Source: Kolteria novifilia
Lineage (GTDB): Bacteria > Planctomycetota > Planctomycetia > Kolteriales > Kolteriaceae
Direction of reading: 5' to 3'
Assembly: GCA_007748055.1 (NCBI GenBank)
Contig: CP036279.1
Span: forward strand, 5,022,001 to 5,086,000
DNA length: 64,000 nt
The notes below the pieces were generated by a model. It was not told the origin of the DNA. It searched no databases and was given only the letters and a program-made list of their open reading frames with translations. Made by a program: the position numbers and the translations under genes. Positions 53,150 through 61,520 of this stretch are shown here, one piece after another. The first letter of the stretch is position 1. Each line of letters opens with the position of its first letter.

Positions 53150-54520
53150 TCAGTCGTTCGATGTCTTCGGCGGTTCGAACGTTCGCGGGCTGTCGAATCC
53201 ATCGGGGACGACGAGCCGTTTCCCCAACTTCCGCAACCGTTCGGCGAGCGCCGGATCGCTTCCGCCCATCTCTCGCAGCGCCTGATAGAGAATGGCTCCG
53301 CTCAGGAAACGTTGCAACGCGGCATCCCAACTCCCGTCGGAGTCATCCTCCAGCACGGCTTCGAGCAACGCCTCGACATCGTCGCGCGTCAACGATTCGT
53401 CATGGCTCCGCTGGATGCGATCGAGCCAATCGGGCAACGCCTCCGCCACCGAGCGTGCCGTGGTCGCGATCGCATGACGCTCGGCGACCGGGGTGGACAT
53501 CTTCCGTGACAAGTCGGCGAGCGAGTTGGCGATCGAGCGTTTTGGCGGCAATGCCGCGGACTTGGCGAGCCTCGAAAGCTGCCCCGTGTAGAAGTCGTTC
53601 CAAGGCATCATTCCCGCCGACGATCGCTGCCGACGCCAACGTTGATCCTGAAGGTCATGATGGCAAGCGTAGCAGTCGTATTCGGCGAGTTCCGGCCAAG
53701 GCCGCGACTCGTCCTCGGCGCGTTGGGCGAGCATCTCGAGCGCCGCCTCCGGAACGACCACTTGGCCGGTCAGCCAAAGATCGGCAAGATCGGCTCCCTT
53801 CTCCGCCGGCCAGTGCCGCGCCAACGACTCGTGGTAGGACGCCGCTTCGAACAGGAGCCTAGGGTGGCCCGCGGCGATGAGGTCGTGATTGACCTCTCGA
53901 TTACCCAGCGAGACGTGGCAACTCGCGCAAAGCTGGAGCCGAACCGTCAAATTGTCGGTGTCGATCATGCCGAGTTCGGCCTTCTTTTTCTGAATCTCTT
54001 CAGTGTCGTACCGCGATGACCAGCCGACGTGGGACTTCACCCACTTCTCCGCCGGCCCGTGGCACGACTCACAGCCGACCCCGTCGCTGAGGAGAAACCG
54101 CTCGCCGCGCTGACTCTTGGGAACGTAGGTCGCGTGGCACTCGAGACAGAGCCCGACGCGAGTGGCCGGCTTGGTGAAGCCCAACCGCTGGACAATCTGT
54201 CGCGAGAGCTTGCTCTTGAGGACGTCGTATGCTCGCGAGTGTGGATCGGCATGTGCCCAGGTCGTGTACTCGCAACCCGGTTCTCCAATGTCGCCGACGT
54301 CTCCGTGACACGGCTGGGCCGAACAGCTCGACACCCCTAGGTAGAGGGGCCCCGCCTTGGCCACCGAGCCGTCGTGTGGGCTGGAGGGCGTGGACTCCAC
54401 ATCGGCGCTTCGCACCACTCCCACCGTGAGCGCGATGGCGATCGACACGCCGACGACGGACCATCGGATCGTTCGGCGCTGCTCGAAGGTTCGCCATTGG
54501 CGAGGATGGGAAGAGTTCAC
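53150..54520 (-). CDS. Pentaheme c-type cytochrome (c554-like), partner of the decaheme gene
   Basis: A 456-residue cytochrome with a GTG start overlapping the decaheme stop (GTGA). One N-terminal hydrophobic anchor (WSVVGVSIAIALTVGVV) precedes five heme sites: CX4CH (CSAQPCH), CLECH, CESCHGP, CASCH and CYACHHD. It closely resembles the protein at 49853-51379, sharing CxYTTWAxxDPHxRAYxVL and VNHDLIAAGHPRLLFEAASY, so the two are duplicates placed tail to tail. It is the last gene of the minus-strand set with the decaheme, the membrane cytochrome b and the cyclic-nucleotide-responsive ferredoxin, and probably carries electrons from that complex to a terminal acceptor. Confidence 0.88.
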   Translation of the reverse strand: MNSSHPRQWRTFEQRRTIRWSVVGVSIAIALTVGVVRSADVESTPSSPHDGSVAKAGPLYLGVSSCSAQPCHGDVGDIGEPGCEYTTWAHADPHSRAYDVLKSKLSRQIVQRLGFTKPATRVGLCLECHATYVPKSQRGERFLLSDGVGCESCHGPAEKWVKSHVGWSSRYDTEEIQKKKAELGMIDTDNLTVRLQLCASCHVSLGNREVNHDLIAAGHPRLLFEAASYHESLARHWPAEKGADLADLWLTGQVVVPEAALEMLAQRAEDESRPWPELAEYDCYACHHDLQDQRWRRQRSSAGMMPWNDFYTGQLSRLAKSAALPPKRSIANSLADLSRKMSTPVAERHAIATTARSVAEALPDWLDRIQRSHDESLTRDDVEALLEAVLEDDSDGSWDAALQRFLSGAILYQALREMGGSDPALAERLRKLGKRLVVPDGFDSPRTFEPPKTSND

Positions 54521-56100
54521 GGCTGATCCGACGTTGATGTGGGGACTCGCGTTGGTTCGACGTTGTCGCTATCGTAGCGGCCATCCATGATCGCCTCAAT
54601 CAGCATCCGTCCATCGGACCGCATCGACTTGCTCTCGGCGTGAACGTGATAGCCATGACACGACACGCACGAATCGCGCACCCGACGCGCGAAACCCGAC
54701 TCGCCGTGACACGTCCGGCAGTTGTCGATCGCCGGCATCAAGACGTCGGCGGCCGAATGACTCTCCCCCACCGACTGATGACAGTCCTGGCAGCGCAGGA
54801 AACGATGGCTGTCGTGATCGAAGTCGCTCTTGGGGAGCCAGGTATCGGGGATGTTGACGTCGACCACCCGCCAAATCGGCCATGGCTTCGTCGGAGATTG
54901 CTCCGTGGAGGCCCCGTCCGAGGGTTCCTCGCTCTTCCCGCCCACCATCTCGACGTCTTCATCCAGGGGCGGTGTGAAGTCGAAGCTGTTCCGCCGCCAC
55001 CGCGCGGGCAGTTCCGCCAGTTCCTCCGATGTCTCGACGACGACGTGGCAGTAGCGGCAGCCTCCCCCTCGACCGGCGAGCATGCGTTTGGCCTGATCGA
55101 GAGACGTCGTCGGCGTGGATGGGGCGGGCGACGAGTCCGAACCGGAAAGTCGGCCGAGAGCGTCCGCGACGACATCATCGACTCGACGACGGCTGGCGGA
55201 ACGGTCGAACCGAGGCCCATCGTCGGTCGCGCTCCACTCGTCCTCGATGGAGTCGGCATACTTCGCTTGCAAGAAGCCCACGACGAGGTCCGGCGAGCCG
55301 TGAGGAACCGTCTCTCCCGGAAACCGCGCTCGATCGAACTCGAGGGCGTTGCGATGACACGCGGCGCAGTCGCGTTCGTAGCTGATCGGGAGAAAGCCCT
55401 TACCCGATTCCTCCGGCACGTGGCAGGAACGGCACGTGAGCCCCTCTTGCAATCCCGACGCCCCGAGAAAGAGCGCGAGCTTCTCCGGATCCTTCGGCAT
55501 GTGGGCGGAGTGGCTGAAGAAGAGAGCGCCCGGATCGGTCGCCTGATCGCCGTCGCGATGGATCGCGAAGGGAGGATGCGTCTCGAAATCGACGACGCTG
55601 TTGGCGAGCGTCGTCTCGGGATGGATCGCGCTGAGATTGGCGTGGCATCCGGTGCAGTGGTTGTCGGAGACGTCGATCAGGGCCGCCATGCCCTCGTGTT
55701 CCTGATGGCACGTCGCGCAGTGCGGGTTCAAGCGCACATCCGTCGAACGTTGGCCGGCGAAGTGATCGCCAACATCGTGACAGTGGCGACATCGCGCATC
55801 AGAGGTCGAGGGACTGGTGGACGAGTCGAGTTGCATCGTCAGCAAGCGTGCGAACGGCATGAAGGAGCGATCGTGGCAAGCTTGGCAGTCGTTCTCGAAC
55901 ATCGCGTGAGGCTCGGTGACCGGACCGGCTTCGAACGCGGAGTAGTCCCCCACCGCCATCAAGGCGACCATCAAGGCGCAGGTGACGACGAGTAGGAGCA
56001 TGCCCAACCGGAAACGCAGTTGCCGCCAGGGAGGAGTCTCCCGGACATACGTGATGTCGATTCGCTGCAGGATCGGTTTCGTCCCGCGTTCAATGGTCAT
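54517..56100 (-). CDS. Decaheme c-type cytochrome with N-terminal membrane anchor
   Basis: A 527-residue protein with one N-terminal helix (LGMLLLVVTCALMVALMAVG) after a ~30-residue cytoplasmic tail, and ten CxxCH sites: CQACH, CRHCH, CATCH, CTGCH, CRSCH, CAACH, CRYCH, CQDCH, CRTCH and CVSCH. Additional His residues (FSHSAHMP, FDHDSHRF) are likely distal ligands. A Ser/Pro/Glu-rich linker separates sites 6-7 and 7-8. GGAG lies 6 bases before the ATG. It follows the membrane cytochrome b by 41 bp and overlaps the pentaheme gene, so it is well placed to accept electrons from the membrane subunit on the periplasmic side. Confidence 0.88.
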   Translation of the reverse strand: MTIERGTKPILQRIDITYVRETPPWRQLRFRLGMLLLVVTCALMVALMAVGDYSAFEAGPVTEPHAMFENDCQACHDRSFMPFARLLTMQLDSSTSPSTSDARCRHCHDVGDHFAGQRSTDVRLNPHCATCHQEHEGMAALIDVSDNHCTGCHANLSAIHPETTLANSVVDFETHPPFAIHRDGDQATDPGALFFSHSAHMPKDPEKLALFLGASGLQEGLTCRSCHVPEESGKGFLPISYERDCAACHRNALEFDRARFPGETVPHGSPDLVVGFLQAKYADSIEDEWSATDDGPRFDRSASRRRVDDVVADALGRLSGSDSSPAPSTPTTSLDQAKRMLAGRGGGCRYCHVVVETSEELAELPARWRRNSFDFTPPLDEDVEMVGGKSEEPSDGASTEQSPTKPWPIWRVVDVNIPDTWLPKSDFDHDSHRFLRCQDCHQSVGESHSAADVLMPAIDNCRTCHGESGFARRVRDSCVSCHGYHVHAESKSMRSDGRMLIEAIMDGRYDSDNVEPTRVPTSTSDQP

Positions 56101-56141
56101 CGATTACTCCGACACCAACGATCTGAGAGCCGACGCGAGTC

Positions 56142-57185
56142 TCAGTAGTACCCGGCCGTGATCACGTGAGCGACAATCAACACATACAAGCCGACCGAAA
56201 GCGGCACATGGAGGAGCAACCACTGCTGCATCCACGATTGCAACCGCGCCTGTTCGGCCAACTGGCGCCGCAGATCGGCAAAGTCTTCGAGTTTCTCCAC
56301 GAGATGATGAAGCGGACCGGTCGCGGCGACTTGTGCGTGAAGGCGACCGAACGCGTTGATCACCGTCAGGCAGCGCCGCGGACTGCGCGACATTTTCTCG
56401 GGACCGAGGAAGCGTCGCAGTTCTTCCGTGTAAAACGACCGCACCGAGTCGCTTCCGGGAGCTCCCTCGATGACGTCCGGTTCGACATACTCTTCCGCGT
56501 CGGTCTCGGGCGGAATCGCTTCGCTCACGTAGACGCGCTGCTTCAAGTCATCGAACTCGGTTTTCCCGACGACCAAGACATCGGTGGCCATCTTCGCTTT
56601 GGGGATGGGTTCGCCCTTCTTCGGCCGCGGGCCACGTAGTTTCGTCCACCGTCGCTCGAGCAGCGGTGACGGTTCGCATTCGATGGGACCGCAGAGAGCC
56701 GAGACCTGGACATCGGCCTCGGCTTGGATGACCGCGCACACGTGCGGGATCTGTTCGTAGATCGTTTCGCGGGCGACGCGATCGGTCATGCCACGCGGCA
56801 GAGCGTGCTGTACCAGAACACCGAAGATGCCACTGAGCATGACGATGCCGTAGCAGATCCAAAGCGCGATCTCCAGCGGTCCTCCCAGACCGAACCCGGC
56901 ATGAAAGAGCAGCAAGGGAAAGGTCAACAGGCCAAGCCAAATGTGGGCTCGGAGCCAAGTCTGGGCCCGGCCCAGTGCCAAACGGGGAAACCTCTTGCGA
57001 AGGTTCAAGAGGCCGAGAAAGACCATCAGCGCGGTCGCCAGCACGCCGTAAACCATGCCCGGTCCGGAGCCGCCCGTCGGACCGTTGACGGCCAGCAAGG
57101 CATAGGGGACGTAGGTCGCGGTCGCGAGTGCCGTCAGGACGACAACCGTGATGATCCAGTTTCGATGGGTCGAGTCGAGGAGCAT
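56142..57185 (-). CDS. Putative diheme membrane cytochrome b subunit
   Basis: A 347-residue membrane protein with four N-terminal helices, a ~150-residue charged loop and one C-terminal helix. Helix 3 contains HIWLGLLTFPLLLFH and helix 5 HVPLSVGLYVLIVAH: both are HX13H, the spacing that places paired His ligands for two stacked hemes b in a four-helix bundle. A further His lies at the end of helix 4 (LVQHAL). I do not recognise a named family, but the pattern predicts a quinone-reactive diheme b subunit. It lies between the gene for a four-cluster ferredoxin and that for a decaheme cytochrome, the order expected if electrons pass from the Fe-S protein or quinone to the cytochromes. Confidence 0.72.
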   Translation of the reverse strand: MLLDSTHRNWIITVVVLTALATATYVPYALLAVNGPTGGSGPGMVYGVLATALMVFLGLLNLRKRFPRLALGRAQTWLRAHIWLGLLTFPLLLFHAGFGLGGPLEIALWICYGIVMLSGIFGVLVQHALPRGMTDRVARETIYEQIPHVCAVIQAEADVQVSALCGPIECEPSPLLERRWTKLRGPRPKKGEPIPKAKMATDVLVVGKTEFDDLKQRVYVSEAIPPETDAEEYVEPDVIEGAPGSDSVRSFYTEELRRFLGPEKMSRSPRRCLTVINAFGRLHAQVAATGPLHHLVEKLEDFADLRRQLAEQARLQSWMQQWLLLHVPLSVGLYVLIVAHVITAGYY

Positions 57186-57293
57186 GCTCTCACGTCCAAG
57201 GCCGCGACGTCATTCGCCAGCGGCGGTATCGATTCATGCGAGGTTCCGCCTTCTGGCGACGGTGCATCTTCTCCGTCCGCGGTGGCGACCGGC

Positions 57294-59504
57294 TCAGAAC
57301 CGAGTCACTCCATCGAGACGTCGCGCCGCGTCGTGAGGACACATGCTAACGCACGCCGGGCCAGTCGGCAGCGTGGAGCACAAGTCGCAGACCACCGCCC
57401 GATGGCTCACTTCCTTGACCTCGCGGGAAACGGACGTCGCTTCCTGCTGTTGCCTGCGCTCCGAGGGGAGAATCTCATGCATTTGTATGGAGTCGTAGGG
57501 ACATTGCTCCGCGCAAAGTTTGCAGCCGATACACCAATTCTCGATGATGATCTCGCCATTGCCCCCGCGCGTGATCGAACCAACCGGGCAGCCGATCATG
57601 CAGACCGGATCGCGGCAGCTCCGGCAAGTCGCCGGGCTGAGGTAGCGGTTCTCGAAACGAGGGCCGTCCAAAAAAAGACGCGTCCGGCCGTCATCGTGGG
57701 TGTTCTTGCAGGCGGAAACACAGTCCCCGCAGCGGACACAGCGATCGAGATCGATCAACATGAGCTGCTGGCCCTGAAAGAACCCAAGCTCATGATAGCG
57801 GGGCGACGCGCTCGGCATCTCCGCTTGCCAACCACGCATCGCCGTGGTCTCGGTGTTGGAGCGCCGCCCCTCGGCGATCTTCTCCACCTCCGCCCGCACC
57901 GCGGGCGAATGGCTGAGAATTCGCTGAAAGTCGTCTCGACGGATCCGCACCAACTCGACGCGGCTGGCGAGATACTTCTTGTACTCGGCGATCTTGCGAT
58001 CGAAGTCCGCCGGGTGATCGTAAGCGACGCAACTGGCGGTACGCGGAGCGTCGTCGATCACCCCAAGTTCCCCGATGCACTCTCCACGCGAGCGGTAAGC
58101 CAGCGTGACCGGCACCGTCGGCTGCGGCACCGCTTCGGGAAAGAGGCTCGCCACCAGGTGTCGCCCCAAGAGGCGGTGCTGGAGAGGCGACATCGACGCG
58201 ACCTTGATGACACCGTTGTCGGCCCTCGGGAACTCGCCGGTGATGGTCTCGTCGATGAGCCGATGGAAGTAGGTCCCTCGCTCCTGCAGGAACTGATGGA
58301 GGGCCGTGTTCGCCTCCTTGGTAAGCGTCCTCGACTCTTCTCCCTTGAGCAGATCGGCACGACCGGCTTCGGAGAGAAAACTCCATCCAAAATACGTGAC
58401 GTTCGTCATGAGGCGGTTGAGCGCCCCGACCATGTCCGACTTGACGGCCACGTCGCTGGCTTTGCCCTCCTCGATCGCTTGCCGCGTCGAGTCCGAAAGC
58501 CATGCCCAAAGGAGCGAGCGTGGATCATCGGGCTCAGCACTGGCTCGGTGCACCCGTTGAAAGAGCAGTTTCCAGCGGTCCGGAGCGATCGACTCACGAT
58601 CGAGCAGGATGCCCTTGATCACGGCCACCGTGCCACGACGAATCACGTAGACCGAGTCGGCTTTCTCGAACTCGTCGAAGAGGACGTCACCCGGTTCGAT
58701 GAAGATGAGTTCCGCGACCGACTGAACCATCTTGTACTGATCGCTCGAAAGTTTGGAAAAGAGCGGTTCGCGTCGGAGGTGGATCTCGAAGACGCGGTCC
58801 TTGTACTTTTGCTCGGCTTTGTCCTGATAGTTTCGATCGGAGACAATCTTGTCCATGATGCTTCGGACCATCTCGAGCATGTAGCAGTCGCGTGACGCGA
58901 TCACCGTGGCCGATCGCGGAACGCGGCCCAGACAGCTCGACTCGCCGAAAATCTCCCCTTCGTACATCGGGGCGATGCCGGTGATGGCATTGATGTCGGT
59001 GGGGCCGTCATTGGGAATAAATTCCGGGATCGGCCGCTCGGCCGCGCGGCGCGAGCCAAAGAGCGCGGCTCCGATGCGATCCCAAATGCCCTCCGGTCGC
59101 GGCTCCGGCCTCAAGTTCCCGGTGTCGAGATGCGCGAACGCGCTGTGGCGTTCATCGCGGGCGATCTCCCCGTCGAGGCCGGCGAGCATCTCGATTCGTT
59201 TCGCCAGCGCGTCGACCTCGGCGCGCAGTTCCGCGTCGTCGGGATTCGACTCGAGTTGGGCATTTCGAAAGGCATGGAGGTCTTCCGTCGACAGGATGTA
59301 GAAGGCCGTCGAACCGGTTTCCCCCTGTTCGCAAACGACATCCCCCGGGCGATAGCGCCGAAGCACCCATGTTCCCGGATACTTGTCGAAGCTCGGCACC
59401 TTCTTAAGCATTTGGAAGAGCGAGAAGAATGGAAGCACCGATGCGTCTGGGTGCTCGTCTCCCTCCTTGGGATCGAGTTCGGCGACAGGCATGACGACTG
59501 CCAC
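57294..59504 (-). CDS. Double cyclic-nucleotide-binding domain protein fused to a four-cluster [4Fe-4S] ferredoxin
   Basis: A 736-residue cytoplasmic protein. Two cNMP-binding domains occupy ~45-240 and ~245-560, each carrying an insertion; their phosphate-binding cassettes read GEIFGESSCLGRVPRSATV and ECIGELGVIDDAPRTASC, both keeping the Glu and Arg that hold a cyclic nucleotide. Residues ~605-730 are a DmsB/NrfC-like ferredoxin with four Cys sets: CVRCGDCVSACK, CRSCRDPVCMIGCP, CIGCKLCAEQCP and CDLCSTLPTGPACVSMCP. Electron relay gated by cAMP or cGMP is the evident hypothesis. The GTG at 59504 is chosen because GGAGG lies 9 bases upstream. It leads the minus-strand set and diverges from the NDH-2-cNMP gene. 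Confidence 0.88.
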   Translation of the reverse strand: MAVVMPVAELDPKEGDEHPDASVLPFFSLFQMLKKVPSFDKYPGTWVLRRYRPGDVVCEQGETGSTAFYILSTEDLHAFRNAQLESNPDDAELRAEVDALAKRIEMLAGLDGEIARDERHSAFAHLDTGNLRPEPRPEGIWDRIGAALFGSRRAAERPIPEFIPNDGPTDINAITGIAPMYEGEIFGESSCLGRVPRSATVIASRDCYMLEMVRSIMDKIVSDRNYQDKAEQKYKDRVFEIHLRREPLFSKLSSDQYKMVQSVAELIFIEPGDVLFDEFEKADSVYVIRRGTVAVIKGILLDRESIAPDRWKLLFQRVHRASAEPDDPRSLLWAWLSDSTRQAIEEGKASDVAVKSDMVGALNRLMTNVTYFGWSFLSEAGRADLLKGEESRTLTKEANTALHQFLQERGTYFHRLIDETITGEFPRADNGVIKVASMSPLQHRLLGRHLVASLFPEAVPQPTVPVTLAYRSRGECIGELGVIDDAPRTASCVAYDHPADFDRKIAEYKKYLASRVELVRIRRDDFQRILSHSPAVRAEVEKIAEGRRSNTETTAMRGWQAEMPSASPRYHELGFFQGQQLMLIDLDRCVRCGDCVSACKNTHDDGRTRLFLDGPRFENRYLSPATCRSCRDPVCMIGCPVGSITRGGNGEIIIENWCIGCKLCAEQCPYDSIQMHEILPSERRQQQEATSVSREVKEVSHRAVVCDLCSTLPTGPACVSMCPHDAARRLDGVTRF

Positions 59505-59710
59505 GGTTTGGTACCTCCTCGTGACGAACTCAATTCCCGGGGTTCGCGGATCAAACCCGGAGCTCTCGCCGCTCCACGCTCCCAGCAACGAGTGTGGTGC
59601 TCAAAGGCGCCCTGATCGCTCCACAAAAAGCTCGAGCTTGTGAGCGGGAGCCATTCCCGATTAAGCTACGGTCCGGCATTCATCTTCGCAACATAGGAAG
59701 CGTCAAGAAT
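59505..59710. promoter_or_regulatory. Bidirectional promoter region of the redox island
   Basis: This ~205-bp gap separates the divergent ferredoxin and NADH dehydrogenase genes. A perfect 12-bp palindrome, AAGCTCGAGCTT, lies at 59628-59639 and could be an operator for a dimeric regulator. No TGTGA-N6-TCACA (CRP-like) site was found. The placement of both starts at strong ribosome-binding sites supports the gap being non-coding. Confidence 0.4.
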
Positions 59711-61372
59711 ATGGCATCACCGCAAAAACGCGTCGTCATCCTGGGTGGCGGCTTCGCGGGCGTCTACACCGCCATGTACTTGGAAAGGGCGCTCCCCAAA
59801 TCGATGCGGGATCAAGTCGAGATCTCCCTGGTCAGCAGGGAGAACTACATCGTCTTCCAACCCCTTCTGCCCGAGGTCGTTTCCGGCTCCATCGAGCTGC
59901 TCCACGCCATCTCGCCCATTCGACGACTCGTCCGTCAGACTCGGCTCTACAGCCGTGAGATCCAAAACATCGACCTCGACGAGAAGACCATCCACCTCTT
60001 TCCCGGCTGTCGCCCACAGACCGCGACGATCCGCTACGACCACCTCGTGATCGGTTTGGGAACTCAACTCGACTACTCGAGAGTTCCGGGGATGCGTGAA
60101 CACTCCATCCCCTTTCGCTACTTGGGGGATGCACTGCGACTACGGAACCATCTCGTCAATACACTTGAGGAAGCCGACAACGAGACCGATCCAGAAAACC
60201 GTCGGGAACTGCTGACCTTCGTGGTCGCGGGAGGCGGATTCTCCGGCGTCGAATGTATCGCGGAAATGAACGATCTGCTCCGCTCCGCGATCAAGGCCTA
60301 CCGCAACATTCAAGAGGACGATCTCACGTTCATTCTTCTCCAAAGCGGTGACCGTATCCTACCGGAAATGGAAGAGGATCTGGCGGGCTTCGCCCATCGG
60401 ATTCTCCAAAACCGTGGCGTGGAGATCAGACTCCGCACCCGAATGACCGCCGTCACCGCGACCAGCGCTCTCAGTCGAGCCAAGGATAGCGACCAGACCG
60501 AGGCGATTCCAACCAGGACCGTGGTCGCGACCGTGCCATCGGGACCGCATCCTCTTCTCGCGGAACTCGATTGTGAAAAGCGGCGTGGACGAATCGCGGT
60601 CGATCGCCAACTCCGCCTACTCCATCGGGAGGGAGTGTGGGCGGTTGGGGATTGCGCCTTTATTCCGACCACCGATCGCTACGATGACGAGTCCGATCCC
60701 GGTTCTCCTCCAACGGCCCAACACGCCCTTCGTCAGGCGAAGACATGCGCCCAGAACATCGCCGCGTCCCTCCAGGGGAAGGAACTGAAGACGTTCTCCT
60801 TCGCGGGGTTGGGAAAACTCGGGTCCCTTGGGCGCATGAGCGCGGTCGCCAGTGTGATGGGCGTGAAGGTGTCGGGAGTCCTGGCGTGGATCCTCTGGCG
60901 CGCCATCTACGTGTCGAAGATGCCCGGACTCGACCGCAAGATTCGCGTCCTCTTCGATTGGCTGCTCGACTGGATGTTGCCTCGGGACATCGCCGAGCTG
61001 CGGATCTTTCAACCCGACTCGGTCATCCGAGAGCACTTCGAACGGGGCCAATTCGTCTTCGACCAGGGCGATTTCGGAGACAAAGTCTACTTCATCGTCG
61101 ACGGCAAGGCCGAAATTATCATCGACGGAAAGGTGATCGACACGCTCGAGACCGGCCAGACGTTCGGCGAGATCGCCCTCTACCAAGATCAACCGCGACG
61201 AGCGGCCGTCCGTGCCGCCACCCCCCTGGACTGCGTCACCGTCTCGCGAGCCGCGTTCGAGAATCTACTCGCCCACGTGCCGGGCGTTGCCGACGCGATC
61301 TCGACGATCGTCAAATCGCGCCTCGACGGTCCCAAGTCGGCGGAAGCCGCCATTGGAACGACGGAACCATGA
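59711..61372 (+). CDS. Type II NADH dehydrogenase fused to a C-terminal cyclic-nucleotide-binding domain
   Basis: A 553-residue protein. Residues ~1-400 are an NDH-2-like FAD/NAD(P)H disulphide-reductase fold: VVILGGGFAGVYTAMYL (FAD), YDHLVIGLGTQ, VVAGGGFSGVECIAEM (NADH) and GVWAVGDCAFIP, ending with an amphipathic membrane-binding helix region (VLAWILWRAIYVSKMPGLD). Residues ~430-530 are a cNMP-binding domain with GQTFGEIALYQDQPRRAAV, containing the phosphate-cassette Glu and Arg. NDH-2 transfers electrons from NADH to quinone without proton pumping; a fused cNMP domain suggests allosteric control. The ATG at 59711 follows AGGAAG. It is the first gene of the plus-strand arm, with a cyclase gene next. 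Confidence 0.9.
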   Translation: MASPQKRVVILGGGFAGVYTAMYLERALPKSMRDQVEISLVSRENYIVFQPLLPEVVSGSIELLHAISPIRRLVRQTRLYSREIQNIDLDEKTIHLFPGCRPQTATIRYDHLVIGLGTQLDYSRVPGMREHSIPFRYLGDALRLRNHLVNTLEEADNETDPENRRELLTFVVAGGGFSGVECIAEMNDLLRSAIKAYRNIQEDDLTFILLQSGDRILPEMEEDLAGFAHRILQNRGVEIRLRTRMTAVTATSALSRAKDSDQTEAIPTRTVVATVPSGPHPLLAELDCEKRRGRIAVDRQLRLLHREGVWAVGDCAFIPTTDRYDDESDPGSPPTAQHALRQAKTCAQNIAASLQGKELKTFSFAGLGKLGSLGRMSAVASVMGVKVSGVLAWILWRAIYVSKMPGLDRKIRVLFDWLLDWMLPRDIAELRIFQPDSVIREHFERGQFVFDQGDFGDKVYFIVDGKAEIIIDGKVIDTLETGQTFGEIALYQDQPRRAAVRAATPLDCVTVSRAAFENLLAHVPGVADAISTIVKSRLDGPKSAEAAIGTTEP

Positions 61373-61520
61373 AGTTTCGCCGGGAGAAGGCTCGGCCCAT
61401 GGCCTCGATTTCGCGCGAGCGCCAATGAAGGCCACCAAGATGATGACAACGCCGCGACCTTGGATAGACAAGGAGCATGACGGCGAAGGTTTCTGAGATC
61501 CGTGGGTGGAATCACTTCCG

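Noticed and set aside
56724-58895. A 723-codon plus-strand frame across the ferredoxin and cytochrome b genes
   Set aside because: It is antisense to the Cys clusters and cNMP cassettes of the real gene and spans two genes.
59505-59710. A CRP-type operator between the two arms of the redox island
   Set aside because: No TGTGA-N6-TCACA pattern was found; only the unrelated palindrome AAGCTCGAGCTT is present.
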